From positions 1 to 64,000 of the forward strand of contig NZ_LGSS01000011.1 in assembly GCF_001190785.1 (NCBI RefSeq): a DNA stretch of 64,000 nt, in the 5' to 3' direction. This document shows, piece after piece, positions 35,432 through 45,271 of the stretch (position 1 is the first letter of the stretch; each line of letters starts with the position of its first letter). The DNA is from Gottschalkia purinilytica (GTDB lineage: Bacteria; Bacillota; Clostridia; Tissierellales; Gottschalkiaceae). The position numbers and the translations under genes are program-made. The notes below the pieces were generated by a model. That model made no database searches. It was not told the DNA's origin and saw only the letters and a list, made by a program, of their open reading frames with translations.

Positions 35432-36433
35432 ATGGCTAATATAAAAGACGTTGCGAAACTTGCTAATACGTCTATAACTACAGTATCACGTGTTTTAAAT
35501 AATAGTGGATATGTTAAGGAAGAAACAAAAGAAAGAATCTTAAAAGTTATAAAAGAATTAAACTATAATCCCAATGCCTTAGCTAGAGGATTAGTAACCG
35601 ATGTAACAAAAACAATAGGACTATTATTACCAGATATCACTAATCCATATTTTGCAAATATAGCAAAAGCAGTAGAAGATGCAGCTAGTAAGTATGACTA
35701 TAGCGTATTTTTATGTAGTACCAATGGCGAGATAGACAAAGAAATAAGATATTTAGAGGTTCTTAATCAAAAGAGGGTAGACGGTATAATATATGGAACA
35801 GTTATTGATGGTGATGAAGGTATAAAAAAAGTGAAAAGTATGAATATACCAGTAGTGGTTTTAGACAGAGGAATGGATAAATTACAAATAGATACGGTGA
35901 TGGTGGATAATATAAAAGGAGCTTTTTTAGCAACTAAATATTTGATGGACAATGGGCATAAAAATATAGCTTTTATAGGAGGTCCGAACAATACTAAGAC
36001 TTCGCTAGATAGGAAAAAAGGATATATAAAATTTCTTAAAAGTAAAAATGTAGAGATTGATAAAAATTTGATAAGCTATGGTGATTTTCAAATAGAAAGT
36101 GGATTTAATGCCATGAAACAGCTCATAGATAGAAAAGTAAAAATAGATGCTGTTTTTGTAGCGAATGACCTTATGGCCATAGGTGCAATAAATTATCTAT
36201 CAAAGAAGGGAATAGATGTTCCAGAAGAAATATCTGTAATAGGATTTGATAATGTAGGTTTGTCATCTCTTACTACTCCAAAGCTAACTACTATAGAGCA
36301 ACCAATATCTGAAATGAGTAAAATCTCTATAGAATTAATAATGGATCAAATTCTAGAAGAAGAAAATAAATATAGAGAAATTAAGTTGACACCAAAAATA
36401 ATTGTAAGAGAAAGTGTTAGTAAAAAAATCTAA
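35432..36433 (+). CDS. LacI-family transcriptional regulator
   Basis: A 333-residue repressor. The N-terminal HTH (about 2-46: NIKDVAKLANTSITTVSRVLNN) includes the hinge-type sequence NPNALARGL. The rest is a periplasmic-binding-protein-like sensor with GLLLPDITNPYFA, DGIIYGTVI, VVVLDRG, NIAFIGG and DAVFVANDLMAIGA, closest in style to ribose/purine (RbsR/PurR-type) members. GAGGTGAG precedes ATG 35432. It is 13 nt upstream of the nucleoside hydrolase gene in the same direction. It most likely senses a ribose- or purine-related compound and controls the following hydrolase and importer; that is inference. Confidence 0.9.
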   Translation: MANIKDVAKLANTSITTVSRVLNNSGYVKEETKERILKVIKELNYNPNALARGLVTDVTKTIGLLLPDITNPYFANIAKAVEDAASKYDYSVFLCSTNGEIDKEIRYLEVLNQKRVDGIIYGTVIDGDEGIKKVKSMNIPVVVLDRGMDKLQIDTVMVDNIKGAFLATKYLMDNGHKNIAFIGGPNNTKTSLDRKKGYIKFLKSKNVEIDKNLISYGDFQIESGFNAMKQLIDRKVKIDAVFVANDLMAIGAINYLSKKGIDVPEEISVIGFDNVGLSSLTTPKLTTIEQPISEMSKISIELIMDQILEEENKYREIKLTPKIIVRESVSKKI

Positions 36434-36446
36434 AGGGGGATATATA

Positions 36447-37376
36447 ATGAGTATGAAAAAAGTTATTATTGATGTAGACACAGGTATAGATGATGCTATG
36501 GCTATTATGCTAGCAATTAAAAGCAAAAAACTTGATGTAATGGGTATTACGACTGTAGCAGGGAATACATCAATTGACTATTCTACTAAAAATACATTAA
36601 GAGTTTTGAAAACGATAGGAAGAGAAGATATCCAAGTTTATAGAGGATGTAGTCAACCATTAATAAGAGATACTTGTTTCTGTGAAGAAGTACATGGAAA
36701 TAATGGACTAGCTGGCGCATTGGAGGACTTAGAAGTTGAGTATAAGCATAAACAACATGGAGTAGATTATATTATAGATGAAGTTATGAGAAATAAAGGA
36801 GAAATAACTTTAGTTTTATTAGCTCCAATGACTAATGTTGCTATGGCACTTAGAAAAGAACCTGAAATAGCAAAGTATATTAAAGAAATTGTAACAATGG
36901 GAGGAGTTACAACTGCACTAGGAAATGAGAGTCTAGTATCTGAATTTAACATATATGCGGATCCTGAAAGTGCGAAAATAGTATTTAATAGTGGAGTACC
37001 AATTAAAATGGTAGGACTAGATGTAACAAGAAAAACACTACTTATGGAAGAACAACTTAAATCCATAGAAGGAGATGAGAAAGTAACAAGCCTTGTTAAA
37101 GAAATAGGTAAATACTACATAGACATGTATTCAGGTAATAATGAAATAAAGTGTTGTGCTTTACATGACCCATTAGCAGTAGGAGTAGCTATAGATGAAA
37201 GTTTAGTTAAAACTAAAAAACTTTTTGTAGATGTTGAAACTAAAAGTGAACACTGCGATGGACAGACAATATGTGATTTTTTTGGAAGATCGGGAAGAGA
37301 ACCTAATGTAGAAGTTTGCTTGGAAGTAGATAGCAATAGATTTGTATCAATGTTTTTAGATGTTATTCAGAGTTAA
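36447..37376 (+). CDS. Nucleoside hydrolase (IunH/Rih family)
   Basis: A 309-residue enzyme that splits ribonucleosides into base and ribose. The calcium-binding motif IIDVDTGIDDAMAI (Asp9, Asp11, Asp15, Asp16) opens the protein. HGNNGLAG (about 81-88), LLAPMTNVA with the neighbouring MGG loop, EFNIYADPESA and the C-terminal CCALHDPLAVG (Asp ligand) complete the active site. The frame starts upstream at 36414, overlapping the regulator, but AAAGGGGG lies 6 nt before ATG 36447. Substrate choice between purine and pyrimidine nucleosides cannot be read. The adjacent importer and adenine-deaminase remnant favour purines. Confidence 0.93.
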   Translation: MSMKKVIIDVDTGIDDAMAIMLAIKSKKLDVMGITTVAGNTSIDYSTKNTLRVLKTIGREDIQVYRGCSQPLIRDTCFCEEVHGNNGLAGALEDLEVEYKHKQHGVDYIIDEVMRNKGEITLVLLAPMTNVAMALRKEPEIAKYIKEIVTMGGVTTALGNESLVSEFNIYADPESAKIVFNSGVPIKMVGLDVTRKTLLMEEQLKSIEGDEKVTSLVKEIGKYYIDMYSGNNEIKCCALHDPLAVGVAIDESLVKTKKLFVDVETKSEHCDGQTICDFFGRSGREPNVEVCLEVDSNRFVSMFLDVIQS

Positions 37377-37535
37377 TATTAGGAAAAAGTACCATAAGAG
37401 TAAAGTAAAAGATTATGATATTTATTAAAATGAATAAAAATTGTACAAGCATCATTAGAAAGGTAATTGAAATCATACATAGAGATAATTGATAAAAGTG
37501 AAGTAGACATGTAGGTAGAGGGGGATATTTAAAAC

Positions 37536-38363
37536 ATGAATAGTAAAAGATTTAATTATCTTTTATTAGTTCCAGGAGTTATATTTTTATTTGTATTTGT
37601 TGTTATACCACTAATGTCACTTATGATTGGAACATTCAAAGATACAGATGGATATACAATTAATAAATATGTAAATTTTTTCAAAGATCCTTATTATATT
37701 CAAATATATATTAGAACTTTAAGAATATCACTTATAACTACTATAGTATGCGCACTTATAGGATTCCCAACAGCTTATTATATGAGTAACATAGATGGAA
37801 GAAAAAAAGGAATATTGATGGCGTTAGTAGTTTTTCCACAACTGACGAATCCAATAGTTCGTTCATTTAGCTTTATAGTTTTATTGGGTAAAAATGGTAC
37901 AATCAATACTCTACTAATGAAAATAGGTTTGATTAAGCATCCATTATCATTGCTATATAGTGAGTTTGCTATTATAGTAGGGCTGGTATATTTATTTTTA
38001 CCTCTTATGATATTATCATTGATTGGAGTTATGGAGAATATAGACAAAGATTTGCTAGCGGCATCAGAAAGTTTAGGTGCAACTAGATCAAAAGGATTCC
38101 TAAAAATCATATTACCACTTAGTATACCAGGACTTATCATAGGTAGTGTATTAGTATTTATAGGTAGCTTGACAGGATATACTACTCCACAGCTATTAGG
38201 AGGATCAAATACACAAGTTTTAGCAACTGTAATATATCAAAATGCTGTAACTGTTTATGACTGGGATACAGCATCTTTAGTATCAGCTATAATGATAGTT
38301 ACAACGTTAATAATAACATTTGTTATAAATAACATAGCTAAAAAATTGAATCCAAAGGGGTGA
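37536..38363 (+). CDS. PotB-like ABC transporter permease
   Basis: A 275-residue inner-membrane permease with six helices. The EAA loop AASESLGATRSKGFLKIILPL (about 175-196) contacts the ATPase. The family is the spermidine/putrescine (PotB), thiamine and iron type that uses solute-binding proteins of cluster D. GAGGGGG precedes ATG 37536. The potC-like gene follows after 4 nt. The 160-bp gap from the nucleoside hydrolase contains no terminator that I can see, so the operon may run through. Confidence 0.9.
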   Translation: MNSKRFNYLLLVPGVIFLFVFVVIPLMSLMIGTFKDTDGYTINKYVNFFKDPYYIQIYIRTLRISLITTIVCALIGFPTAYYMSNIDGRKKGILMALVVFPQLTNPIVRSFSFIVLLGKNGTINTLLMKIGLIKHPLSLLYSEFAIIVGLVYLFLPLMILSLIGVMENIDKDLLAASESLGATRSKGFLKIILPLSIPGLIIGSVLVFIGSLTGYTTPQLLGGSNTQVLATVIYQNAVTVYDWDTASLVSAIMIVTTLIITFVINNIAKKLNPKG

Positions 38364-38367
38364 TATC

Positions 38368-39156
38368 ATGAATCAGGGAACGGGAAAAGTAAGTAAATTT
38401 TTTACTATATTAGTATTTATATTTATAGTAATACCTCTGATTATAATAATTGGCACTTCGTTTGCAGGAGAAAGTTATCTTGCATTTCCACCTAAAAGTT
38501 TTTCTCTAAAATGGTTTCATAATGTTTTTAAATATGAAATGTTTAGAAACTCATTCAAAGTAAGCTTAGAAATCTCAATTTTATCTACTCTAATAGCAAT
38601 GTTGATAGGAATACCATCAGCATATATTTTAAGCAGATATGAATTCAGATTTAAAAATGTATTAAATAGCTTTTTCCTATCACCGATTCTAATACCAGGT
38701 ATTATCTTAGGCTTTGCACTTTTAAGATACCTAATTTTAGTGTTAAAACTACCTATATATATGAGTCTATTAATAGGTCATGTGATAATAGTAATTCCTT
38801 ATATAATAAGAGTTATATCATCAAGTCTAACTAGCTTTGACTATTCAATAGAAGAAGCATCTATAAGTTTAGGAGCGAGTAAAGTTAGAACATTTTTTAC
38901 TATAGTGCTCCCAAATATTAAATCGGGGGTTATAGCAGCTTTCATACTAGCTTTTATAAATTCATTTAATGATGTTCCAGTATCATTATTCTTAGTAGGA
39001 CCAGGTATAAGTACACTACCAATACAAATGCTCAGTTATGTTGAGTTTTATTTTGATCCTACAGTTTCTGCATTATCAACATTGATGATGATAGTAACGG
39101 CGATACTTATGTACATAATAGAAAGGACACTGGGATTAAGTCACTTTACCAAATAA
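38368..39156 (+). CDS. PotC-like ABC transporter permease
   Basis: A 262-residue second permease subunit with six helices and the EAA loop EEASISLGASKVRTFFTIVLPNIKSG (about 168-193). It pairs with the PotB-like subunit to form the heterodimeric channel. GGGGTGAT precedes ATG 38368, immediately after the potB-like stop. The ATPase gene follows after 15 nt. Confidence 0.9.
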   Translation: MNQGTGKVSKFFTILVFIFIVIPLIIIIGTSFAGESYLAFPPKSFSLKWFHNVFKYEMFRNSFKVSLEISILSTLIAMLIGIPSAYILSRYEFRFKNVLNSFFLSPILIPGIILGFALLRYLILVLKLPIYMSLLIGHVIIVIPYIIRVISSSLTSFDYSIEEASISLGASKVRTFFTIVLPNIKSGVIAAFILAFINSFNDVPVSLFLVGPGISTLPIQMLSYVEFYFDPTVSALSTLMMIVTAILMYIIERTLGLSHFTK

Positions 39157-39171
39157 GATCGGGGGAATAGC

Positions 39172-40230
39172 ATGTCACTTATAGAATTACAAGACATATC
39201 AGTAGCATATGGTAAAAATGTAATATTAAAAGATCTAAATCTAAATGTAGAAAAGGGAGAGTTAGTATCTTTACTAGGTCCTAGTGGATGTGGTAAAACG
39301 ACTACACTAAGATTAATAGCAGGATTCAATGAAGCTAAAAGTGGAAAATTTCTGTTTAATAAAAAAGACTATACTATGATACCAGTACATAAAAGAAATT
39401 TTGGATTCGTATTTCAGAGTTATGCGTTATTTCCTCATTTAACAGTATTAGAAAATATAGCATTTGGACTAAAATTAAGAAAATTAGAAAAATCGCATAT
39501 AAAAGAAAGAACTCTTAAAATAATAGAAACAGTGGATTTAAAAGATCTTGAAAATAGATATCCAGGGGAATTATCAGGTGGACAAAAACAAAGAGTTGCA
39601 TTAGCTAGGGCACTAGTTATAAATCCAGACCTTTTGCTTTTAGATGAACCTTTAAGTAATCTGGATGCTAAGTTAAGGGTAAAAATGAGAGTTGAGATTA
39701 GAAGAATACAACAAGAATTAGGAATTACAACAGTCTATGTAACTCATGATCAAGAAGAGTGTTTTTCAATATCTGATAAAGTGGCAGTTATGAATAAAGG
39801 AGTTATAGAACAACTAGATGATCCAGCTACTATATATAACTATCCTAAGACTCAATTTGTAGCTGATTTTGTAGGCTTTGAAAACTTTTTAGATTTAGAT
39901 TGGTTAGAAGAGAATAATGAATATATAAAGTTAAAAACAAATACTGGATATATATTTAAAGTTAAGAATCTATCAAGTTATGACTTTAAAGTCAAAAAAG
40001 GAGCTATAAGACCAGATGATATTAAAATAATAGATGACGGAAAAAATGAAGAGAACGTAATAAAGGGTATAGTAAGAGTAAGGACATTTTTAGGGAAGCA
40101 ATTCCAGTATTCAGTTAAAACTGAGCTAGGAGAATTTATAGTAAATGATAATGCTTCTAAAATATATGAAGTTGGAGAAAGCATTAAATTATTTTTATCT
40201 CCAGATAAGATAATTTTAATAAAGGAATAG
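39172..40230 (+). CDS. PotA-like ABC transporter ATP-binding protein
   Basis: A 352-residue ATPase. Walker A is GPSGCGKTT (about 33-41), Q-loop FVFQSYALFPHLTV, signature ELSGGQKQRVALARAL, Walker B LLLLDEPLSNLDAKLR and H-loop VTHDQEE. Residues from about 240 form the TOBE regulatory domain typical of Pot/Mal/Fbp ATPases. GGGGG precedes ATG 39172. It energises import of whatever the six following binding proteins deliver. Confidence 0.93.
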   Translation: MSLIELQDISVAYGKNVILKDLNLNVEKGELVSLLGPSGCGKTTTLRLIAGFNEAKSGKFLFNKKDYTMIPVHKRNFGFVFQSYALFPHLTVLENIAFGLKLRKLEKSHIKERTLKIIETVDLKDLENRYPGELSGGQKQRVALARALVINPDLLLLDEPLSNLDAKLRVKMRVEIRRIQQELGITTVYVTHDQEECFSISDKVAVMNKGVIEQLDDPATIYNYPKTQFVADFVGFENFLDLDWLEENNEYIKLKTNTGYIFKVKNLSSYDFKVKKGAIRPDDIKIIDDGKNEENVIKGIVRVRTFLGKQFQYSVKTELGEFIVNDNASKIYEVGESIKLFLSPDKIILIKE

Positions 40231-40341
40231 GATATAAAACACATAATTGCTTTATTATATAAAACGATACATATATTTACATAAATGGGCGGTTATGATA
40301 TTATAATTATCCAATATATAATTAACAGGGGGGATAGCTTT

Positions 40342-41421
40342 ATGAAAAAATCAATAAGAAAGGTAAGCTCAATTATTTTGAGTGTATCAATGCTAACATT
40401 GGGATTAGTAGGATGTCAGACTAAAAACAGTGAAACTGTAGGAAAAAATGAAGAGAAAACATTAACTATATCAATGTTTGGGTTTAACGAAGATCTATAT
40501 AGAAAAAATGTTATAGAACCGTTTGAAAAAAAGCATAATGTAAAAGTCGTTTTTGAGCTTGGAAGTAATGCAGATAGAATTTCTAAACTTAAGATGGGAG
40601 CTAGTAAAGCTGATGTTGCTGTTTTTTCAGCTTATCATTCTATGCAAGGTATAGAAGAAGGAGCATTTGAAAAAATAAATCCTAAAAATATACCTAATAT
40701 AGAGAATCTTTATGATATAGCGAAAGCTCCATTAGGAGAAGATTATGGACCTGCATATGCGGTGGCAAGCTTCGGTATAATGTATGATAAAGATAAGGTT
40801 CAAAACCCAATAACATCTTGGGGAGACTTATGGAGACCTGATTTAAAGGATAAAATACTTTTACCAGATATCACAACTACAGGAGGACCATATTTATTAA
40901 TGATTGCAGCAGAGCAAGCAGGAGTAGATATTAAAAAAGATGAAGATAAGGTTTTTGAAAAGCTAAAAGAATTAAGTAAAAATACATTGAAATTTAGTGA
41001 TAAGTCTTCAGATTCAATAAATATGATTGCAAGAGGAGAAGTTGAAGCATTAGGAGCATTCAGTTTTGAATCACAAGCTACAAAAGATGCTGCACCTAAT
41101 TCTAAATGGGTGGATCCAAAAGAAGGTTCATATGCAATAATTAACACTATAAATATAGTAAAAGGAACAAAAAACAAAAAGCTTGCAGAAGAATATATAA
41201 ACTGGTTGTTAAGTGAGGACATACAAAAAGTTCAAGCTATAGATAAAATAGATTCACCAGTTAATAAAAATGTAAAATTAACTGAAGAACAAGCGGAAGG
41301 ACTTGTTTATGGAAAAGAGACTATAGAAAAACTAAATGTAGCAGATTGGAAGTATATAAATGATTCTTTAGAAAAATGGATAGAAAGATGGAATAAAGAA
41401 GTAATTTCTATAAAGAAATAA
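40342..41421 (+). CDS. Solute-binding lipoprotein 1 (PotD-like)
   Basis: A 359-residue extracellular binding protein. Signal peptide with lipobox GLVGC (Cys about 25), then an SBP_bac_1/8 two-lobe fold with YGPAYAVASFGIMYD, SWGDLWRPDLKDK, ITTTGGP, KWVDPKEGSYAI and INIVKGTKNKKLAEEYINWLLSE. The upstream frame from 40285 is rejected because GGGGGG lies ahead of ATG 40342. It is the first of six paralogues and the only one directly joined to the ABC genes. A terminator follows it, so the later copies have their own promoters. Confidence 0.9.
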   Translation: MKKSIRKVSSIILSVSMLTLGLVGCQTKNSETVGKNEEKTLTISMFGFNEDLYRKNVIEPFEKKHNVKVVFELGSNADRISKLKMGASKADVAVFSAYHSMQGIEEGAFEKINPKNIPNIENLYDIAKAPLGEDYGPAYAVASFGIMYDKDKVQNPITSWGDLWRPDLKDKILLPDITTTGGPYLLMIAAEQAGVDIKKDEDKVFEKLKELSKNTLKFSDKSSDSINMIARGEVEALGAFSFESQATKDAAPNSKWVDPKEGSYAIINTINIVKGTKNKKLAEEYINWLLSEDIQKVQAIDKIDSPVNKNVKLTEEQAEGLVYGKETIEKLNVADWKYINDSLEKWIERWNKEVISIKK

Positions 41422-41437
41422 ATAAAAATACATAATA

Positions 41438-41482
41438 AAAAACAAGAGCTTGTCTGTGGGGCAAGCTCTTGTTTTTTAAAAA
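41438..41482 (+). terminator. Terminator after binding protein 1
   Basis: AAAACAAGAGCTTG and CAAGCTCTTGTTTT form a 14-bp stem, followed by a T run, ending the potABC-SBP1 operon. Confidence 0.92.
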
Positions 41483-41607
41483 AATAGGACTATTTTGATA
41501 TAATAAATGGTAATTTGTAATTATTTACACAATTAGTTAATTATGATATTATAAATAATGAAATGATGTAAAAAAAATACAAATATACAAAATTTAAGGG
41601 GTATGAA

Positions 41608-42687
41608 ATGAGAAAATTAGGGAAAAAAATAATTTTAATTATTGTAAGCTTCTCAGTACTGATATTGGGGATATCAGGATGTAATAATAAAAATATTGAA
41701 ACTATAGGAAAAGAAAACAAAGAAACACTAATAATTTCAATATTTAATTTAAATGAAGATCTTCTTAGAGAAAATGCAATTAAGCCATTTGAAAAAAAGC
41801 ATAATGTAAAAGTAATTCTTGAATTTGGGAATAATATTGAGAGATTTAATAGGTTAAAAAAAGATAATAACAGAGCCGATGTAATATTACTAGCAGACTA
41901 TTATGCAATGCAGGCAATAGAAGAAGGTTTATTTGAAAAAATGAACCACAAAAATATACCTAACATAGAAAACCTATATGATGTAGCCAAATATCCATTA
42001 GGAAAAGATTATGGACCTGCATATACTATAGGAAGTTTTGGTATAATTTATGACTCAGAAGATATAAAGGATCCAATAGAATCATGGGGAGATTTATGGA
42101 GACCAGATCTAAAAGGGAAAATGTCATTACCCAACATAACAACTACATCAGGTCCTATGGTGTTATTAATGGCGGCTGAACAAGCAGGGGCAGATATTAA
42201 AGAGGATGAAGATAAAGCTTTCGAAAAAATGAAAGAGCTAAGTGAAAATGATTCAAGGTTTGATGATAAATCTTCAGAAATTATAAATGCAATGAATCAG
42301 GGAAAAGTTAAAGTTATGGGAGGACATAGCTTTGAGTTTGAAAGCATTAAAGAAGTTATTCCAACAGTAAAATGGGTAGATCCAAAAGAAGGTTCATATG
42401 CAATAGTCAATACTATAAATATAGTCAAGGGAACAAAGAAGAAAAAATTAGCAGAAGAGTTTGTAAATTGGTTTTTAAGTGAGGAGGTACAAAAAGCTCA
42501 AGCTCTTGATAAAATAGATTCTCCTGCTAACAAGAAAGTAAAGTTAACCCCTGAAGAAGCAGAAGGACTTGTCTATGGAGAAGAAACTATAAAAAATTTA
42601 AAAATGGTAGATTGGAAATATATAAATAAATCTTTGGAAAAATGGATTGAAAGATGGAACAAAGAAATAAGCACTGATATGCAATAA
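41608..42687 (+). CDS. Solute-binding lipoprotein 2
   Basis: A 359-residue paralogue with lipobox GISGC (Cys about 25). It shares YTIGSFGIIYDSEDIK, SWGDLWRPDLKGKMSL and MGGHSFEFES almost word for word with binding protein 6 rather than with its neighbours 1 and 3. Sequence between the conserved blocks differs most in the N-terminal lobe. AAGGGG precedes ATG 41608. It is a single-gene unit with its own promoter region. Confidence 0.88.
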   Translation: MRKLGKKIILIIVSFSVLILGISGCNNKNIETIGKENKETLIISIFNLNEDLLRENAIKPFEKKHNVKVILEFGNNIERFNRLKKDNNRADVILLADYYAMQAIEEGLFEKMNHKNIPNIENLYDVAKYPLGKDYGPAYTIGSFGIIYDSEDIKDPIESWGDLWRPDLKGKMSLPNITTTSGPMVLLMAAEQAGADIKEDEDKAFEKMKELSENDSRFDDKSSEIINAMNQGKVKVMGGHSFEFESIKEVIPTVKWVDPKEGSYAIVNTINIVKGTKKKKLAEEFVNWFLSEEVQKAQALDKIDSPANKKVKLTPEEAEGLVYGEETIKNLKMVDWKYINKSLEKWIERWNKEISTDMQ

Positions 42688-42708
42688 ATAAGAATACATA
42701 TTAAATTA

Positions 42709-42751
42709 ACGGATAAGAGATTGTTTTATAAAAAAATCTCTTATTTTTTAG
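42709..42751 (+). terminator. Terminator after binding protein 2
   Basis: TAAGAGATT and AATCTCTTA flank a 15-nt A/T loop and are followed by TTTTTT. It is related in sequence to the stronger hairpins after binding proteins 3 and 5. Confidence 0.7.
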
Positions 42752-42836
42752 TAGAAATTACTAGACTAGATAAAATAAGAGATTTTTAGATATCGAAATA
42801 AGCAAAAAGAAATTTAATGAAACTTAATTTGTATAA

Positions 42837-42854
42837 TATAACAAAAATGTTATA
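42837..42854 (+). promoter_or_regulatory. Palindrome upstream of binding protein 3
   Basis: TATAAC-AAAAAT-GTTATA, about 57 bp upstream of the start. The same palindrome is at 44126-44143 before the broken copy 4, so it was duplicated with the gene. It could be a repressor site or merely overlap a TATAAT -10 element. Confidence 0.35.
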
Positions 42855-42910
42855 ATAGGTAATAAACTGGTATTAAGTTTACATAAAAACATAAAATCAG
42901 GGGTGATAAA

Positions 42911-43981
42911 ATGAAAAAAATGAGTAAAAGAGTAAGTTCAATTATTTTAGCTTCTTTAGTATTAACATTGGGAGTATCAGGAGGGCATGCTAAAAGTGAT
43001 AAAGATGATAAAAAGAAAGAACAGAAAACACTAACTGTATCAACATTTGACGAAGAATTATATAGAAAGGATATATTTAAGCCATTTGAAAAGAAATACA
43101 ATGTAAAGATTGTATGTGAGTTTGGAAATAATTTTGAGAGACTTAACAAGTTAAAAAGTGGAGATAGTAAATCAGATGTAGCACTTTTTACAGATTACTA
43201 TGCTATGCAAGGGGTAGAAGAAGGATTATTTGAAAAAGTAAATCGTAAAAATATACCAAATATAAACAATCTATATAGTATGGCTAAAACGCCATTAGGG
43301 AAAGATTATGGACCAGCATATGCTGTATCTAGTTTTGGAATGATATATAATGGAGATAAAATTAAAGAACCAATTGTATCATGGGGAGACTTATGGAAGC
43401 CAGAATTCAAAAATAGAGTAACAATGCCTCATATAACGACTTCGGCAGGACCAATAATGCTATTTATAGCAGCAGAACAGGCGAATGTGGATATTAAGAA
43501 GAACGAAGACAAAGTTTTTGAAAAAATGAAAGAACTAAGTGAAAATGTTATTAAATTTGATAAAGATGCCACTGAAACTATAAATATGTTTACCATGGGG
43601 GAAGTCGATATCTTGGGAGGATATAGTTTTGAAAGAGAAACTATAACAGAAAATGTTCCAGCAACGAAATGGGTAGATCCAAAAGAAGGCTCGTATGCAA
43701 TAATTGATACAGTTAATATAGTTAAAGGAACAAAAAACAAAGAACTAGCAGAAAAATTCATAGACTGGATATTGAGTGAAGAGGTACAAAAGAATCAAGC
43801 TCTTAATAAATTAGACTCTCCTACCAATAAGAAAGTTAAGCTAACACCTGAAGAAGCAGAAGGACTTATTTACGGTAAAAAAGCTATAGAAAGCCTAAAT
43901 ACACTAGATTGGAAGTATGTGAATAAATCTTTAGAAAGATGGATAGAGAGATGGAATAAAGAAATAGGTACTACAAAATAG
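42911..43981 (+). CDS. Solute-binding protein 3, lipobox cysteine missing
   Basis: A 356-residue paralogue. The signal peptide reads LTLGVSGGHAKSD where the others have a lipobox ending in Cys, so it cannot be lipid-anchored. Signal peptidase I cleavage after GHA would release it as a soluble protein. The mature fold is intact: SSFGMIYNGDKIKEP, SWGDLWKPEFKNR, KWVDPKEGSYAI. Most of it is nearly identical to binding protein 5. GGGGTG precedes ATG 42911. It could act as a free scavenger, or be non-functional for uptake. Confidence 0.85.
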   Translation: MKKMSKRVSSIILASLVLTLGVSGGHAKSDKDDKKKEQKTLTVSTFDEELYRKDIFKPFEKKYNVKIVCEFGNNFERLNKLKSGDSKSDVALFTDYYAMQGVEEGLFEKVNRKNIPNINNLYSMAKTPLGKDYGPAYAVSSFGMIYNGDKIKEPIVSWGDLWKPEFKNRVTMPHITTSAGPIMLFIAAEQANVDIKKNEDKVFEKMKELSENVIKFDKDATETINMFTMGEVDILGGYSFERETITENVPATKWVDPKEGSYAIIDTVNIVKGTKNKELAEKFIDWILSEEVQKNQALNKLDSPTNKKVKLTPEEAEGLIYGKKAIESLNTLDWKYVNKSLERWIERWNKEIGTTK

Positions 43982-44006
43982 TAAATAAAGAATTGTATAT
44001 TACTTA

Positions 44007-44042
44007 ATAAGAGACTATTTAACAAAATAGTCTCTTATTTAT
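44007..44042 (+). terminator. Terminator after binding protein 3
   Basis: AATAAGAGACTATTT and AAATAGTCTCTTATT around AACA, followed by TATTTT. The same hairpin follows binding protein 5 (46348-46385), showing the duplicated units include their terminators. Confidence 0.88.
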
Positions 44043-44199
44043 TTTAGAAAGAATATAAATATAAAAAAGAATTTTCTAGATATTAAAATTAGGAAAACAA
44101 AATTTGATGAACTTTATTAAGATTATATAACAAAAATGTTATAATAAGTAATAAAATGGTATTAAATCTATATAGAAATATAAAGTTAGGAGTGATAAA

Positions 44200-45114
44200 G
44201 TGAAAAAATGAGTAAAAGAGTAAGTTCAATTATTTTAGCTTCTTTAGTGTTAACATTGGGAGTATCAGGAGGACATGCTAAAAGTGATAAAGATAATAAA
44301 AAGAAAGAACTAAAAACATTAACAGTATCAACATTTGAAGAAGATTTACATAGAAAGAATGTTTTCGAACCATTTGAAAAGAAATATAATGTGAAAGTTG
44401 TACTTGAACTTGAAAAGAACTTTGAGAGACTTAATAAATTAAGAAATGGTGATAGCAAAGCAGACGTGGCACTCTTTACAGATTATTATGCTATGAAGGT
44501 ATAGAGGAAAATCTATTTGAAAAAATAAATCGTAAAAATATACCAAATATAAATAATTTGTATAGTATGTCTAAAGCACCACTGGGTAAAGAATATGGAC
44601 CGGCATATGCCGTATCTAGTTTTGGGTTAATTTATGATGAAGATAAAGCTTTTGAAAAGTTGAAAGAACTAAGTAACAATGTTATAAAATTTGATAAAGA
44701 GCCTGCTGAAACTATAAATATGTATGCCTCGGGAGAGGTTGATATTTTAGGAACATATAGCTTCATAAAAGAAACTATGAAAGATAATGTTCCGACGAAA
44801 AATGGGTAGATCCAGAGGAAGGTTCATACGCAGTAATCGATACAATTAATATAGTTAAAGAGACCAAAAATAAAGATCTAGCAGAAAAGTTTGTGAATTG
44901 GATATTAAGTGAAGAGGTACAAAAAGCTCAAGCTCTAGATAAGATAGATTCACCAACAAATAAAAAAGTAAAATTAACTAATGAAGAAGCAGAAGGGCTT
45001 ATTTATAGTAAAAAGGCTATAGAAAGCCTAAATACATTGGATTGGAAGTATGTAAATAAGTCTATGGAAAGATGGATAGAGAGATGGAATAAAGAAATAG
45101 GTAATACGAAATAG
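44200..45114 (+). pseudogene. Broken solute-binding protein 4
   Basis: This copy is closest to binding protein 3 and also lacks the lipobox Cys (GVSGGHAKSD). It is disabled by several lesions. A missing A near 44208 gives TGA after three codons. A small deletion near 44492 creates TAG in the YYAMQG motif. About 50 codons are lost after FGLIYDEDK, removing the SWGDLW block, apparently by recombination with the later DEDKAFEK. An extra base near 44800 disrupts TKWVD. Remaining open pieces are 44208-44504, 44558-44809 and 44893-45114. Confidence 0.92.
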
Positions 45115-45271
45115 TAAATAAAATAATTATATAGTAATTTTTATATTATGATAAATAAAACTAGACAATAGTTTTTAATTAAGATGATTTTAAAATTTTG
45201 ATTAGTAGAGATACACTAATGAAATAATGTATTTTAAATATAAGAATTACATAAATTATAAAGGTGATAAA

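Noticed and set aside
44208-45114. Three separate small genes
   Set aside because: Together they align with one solute-binding protein with frameshifts and a deletion, so a pseudogene is the better description.
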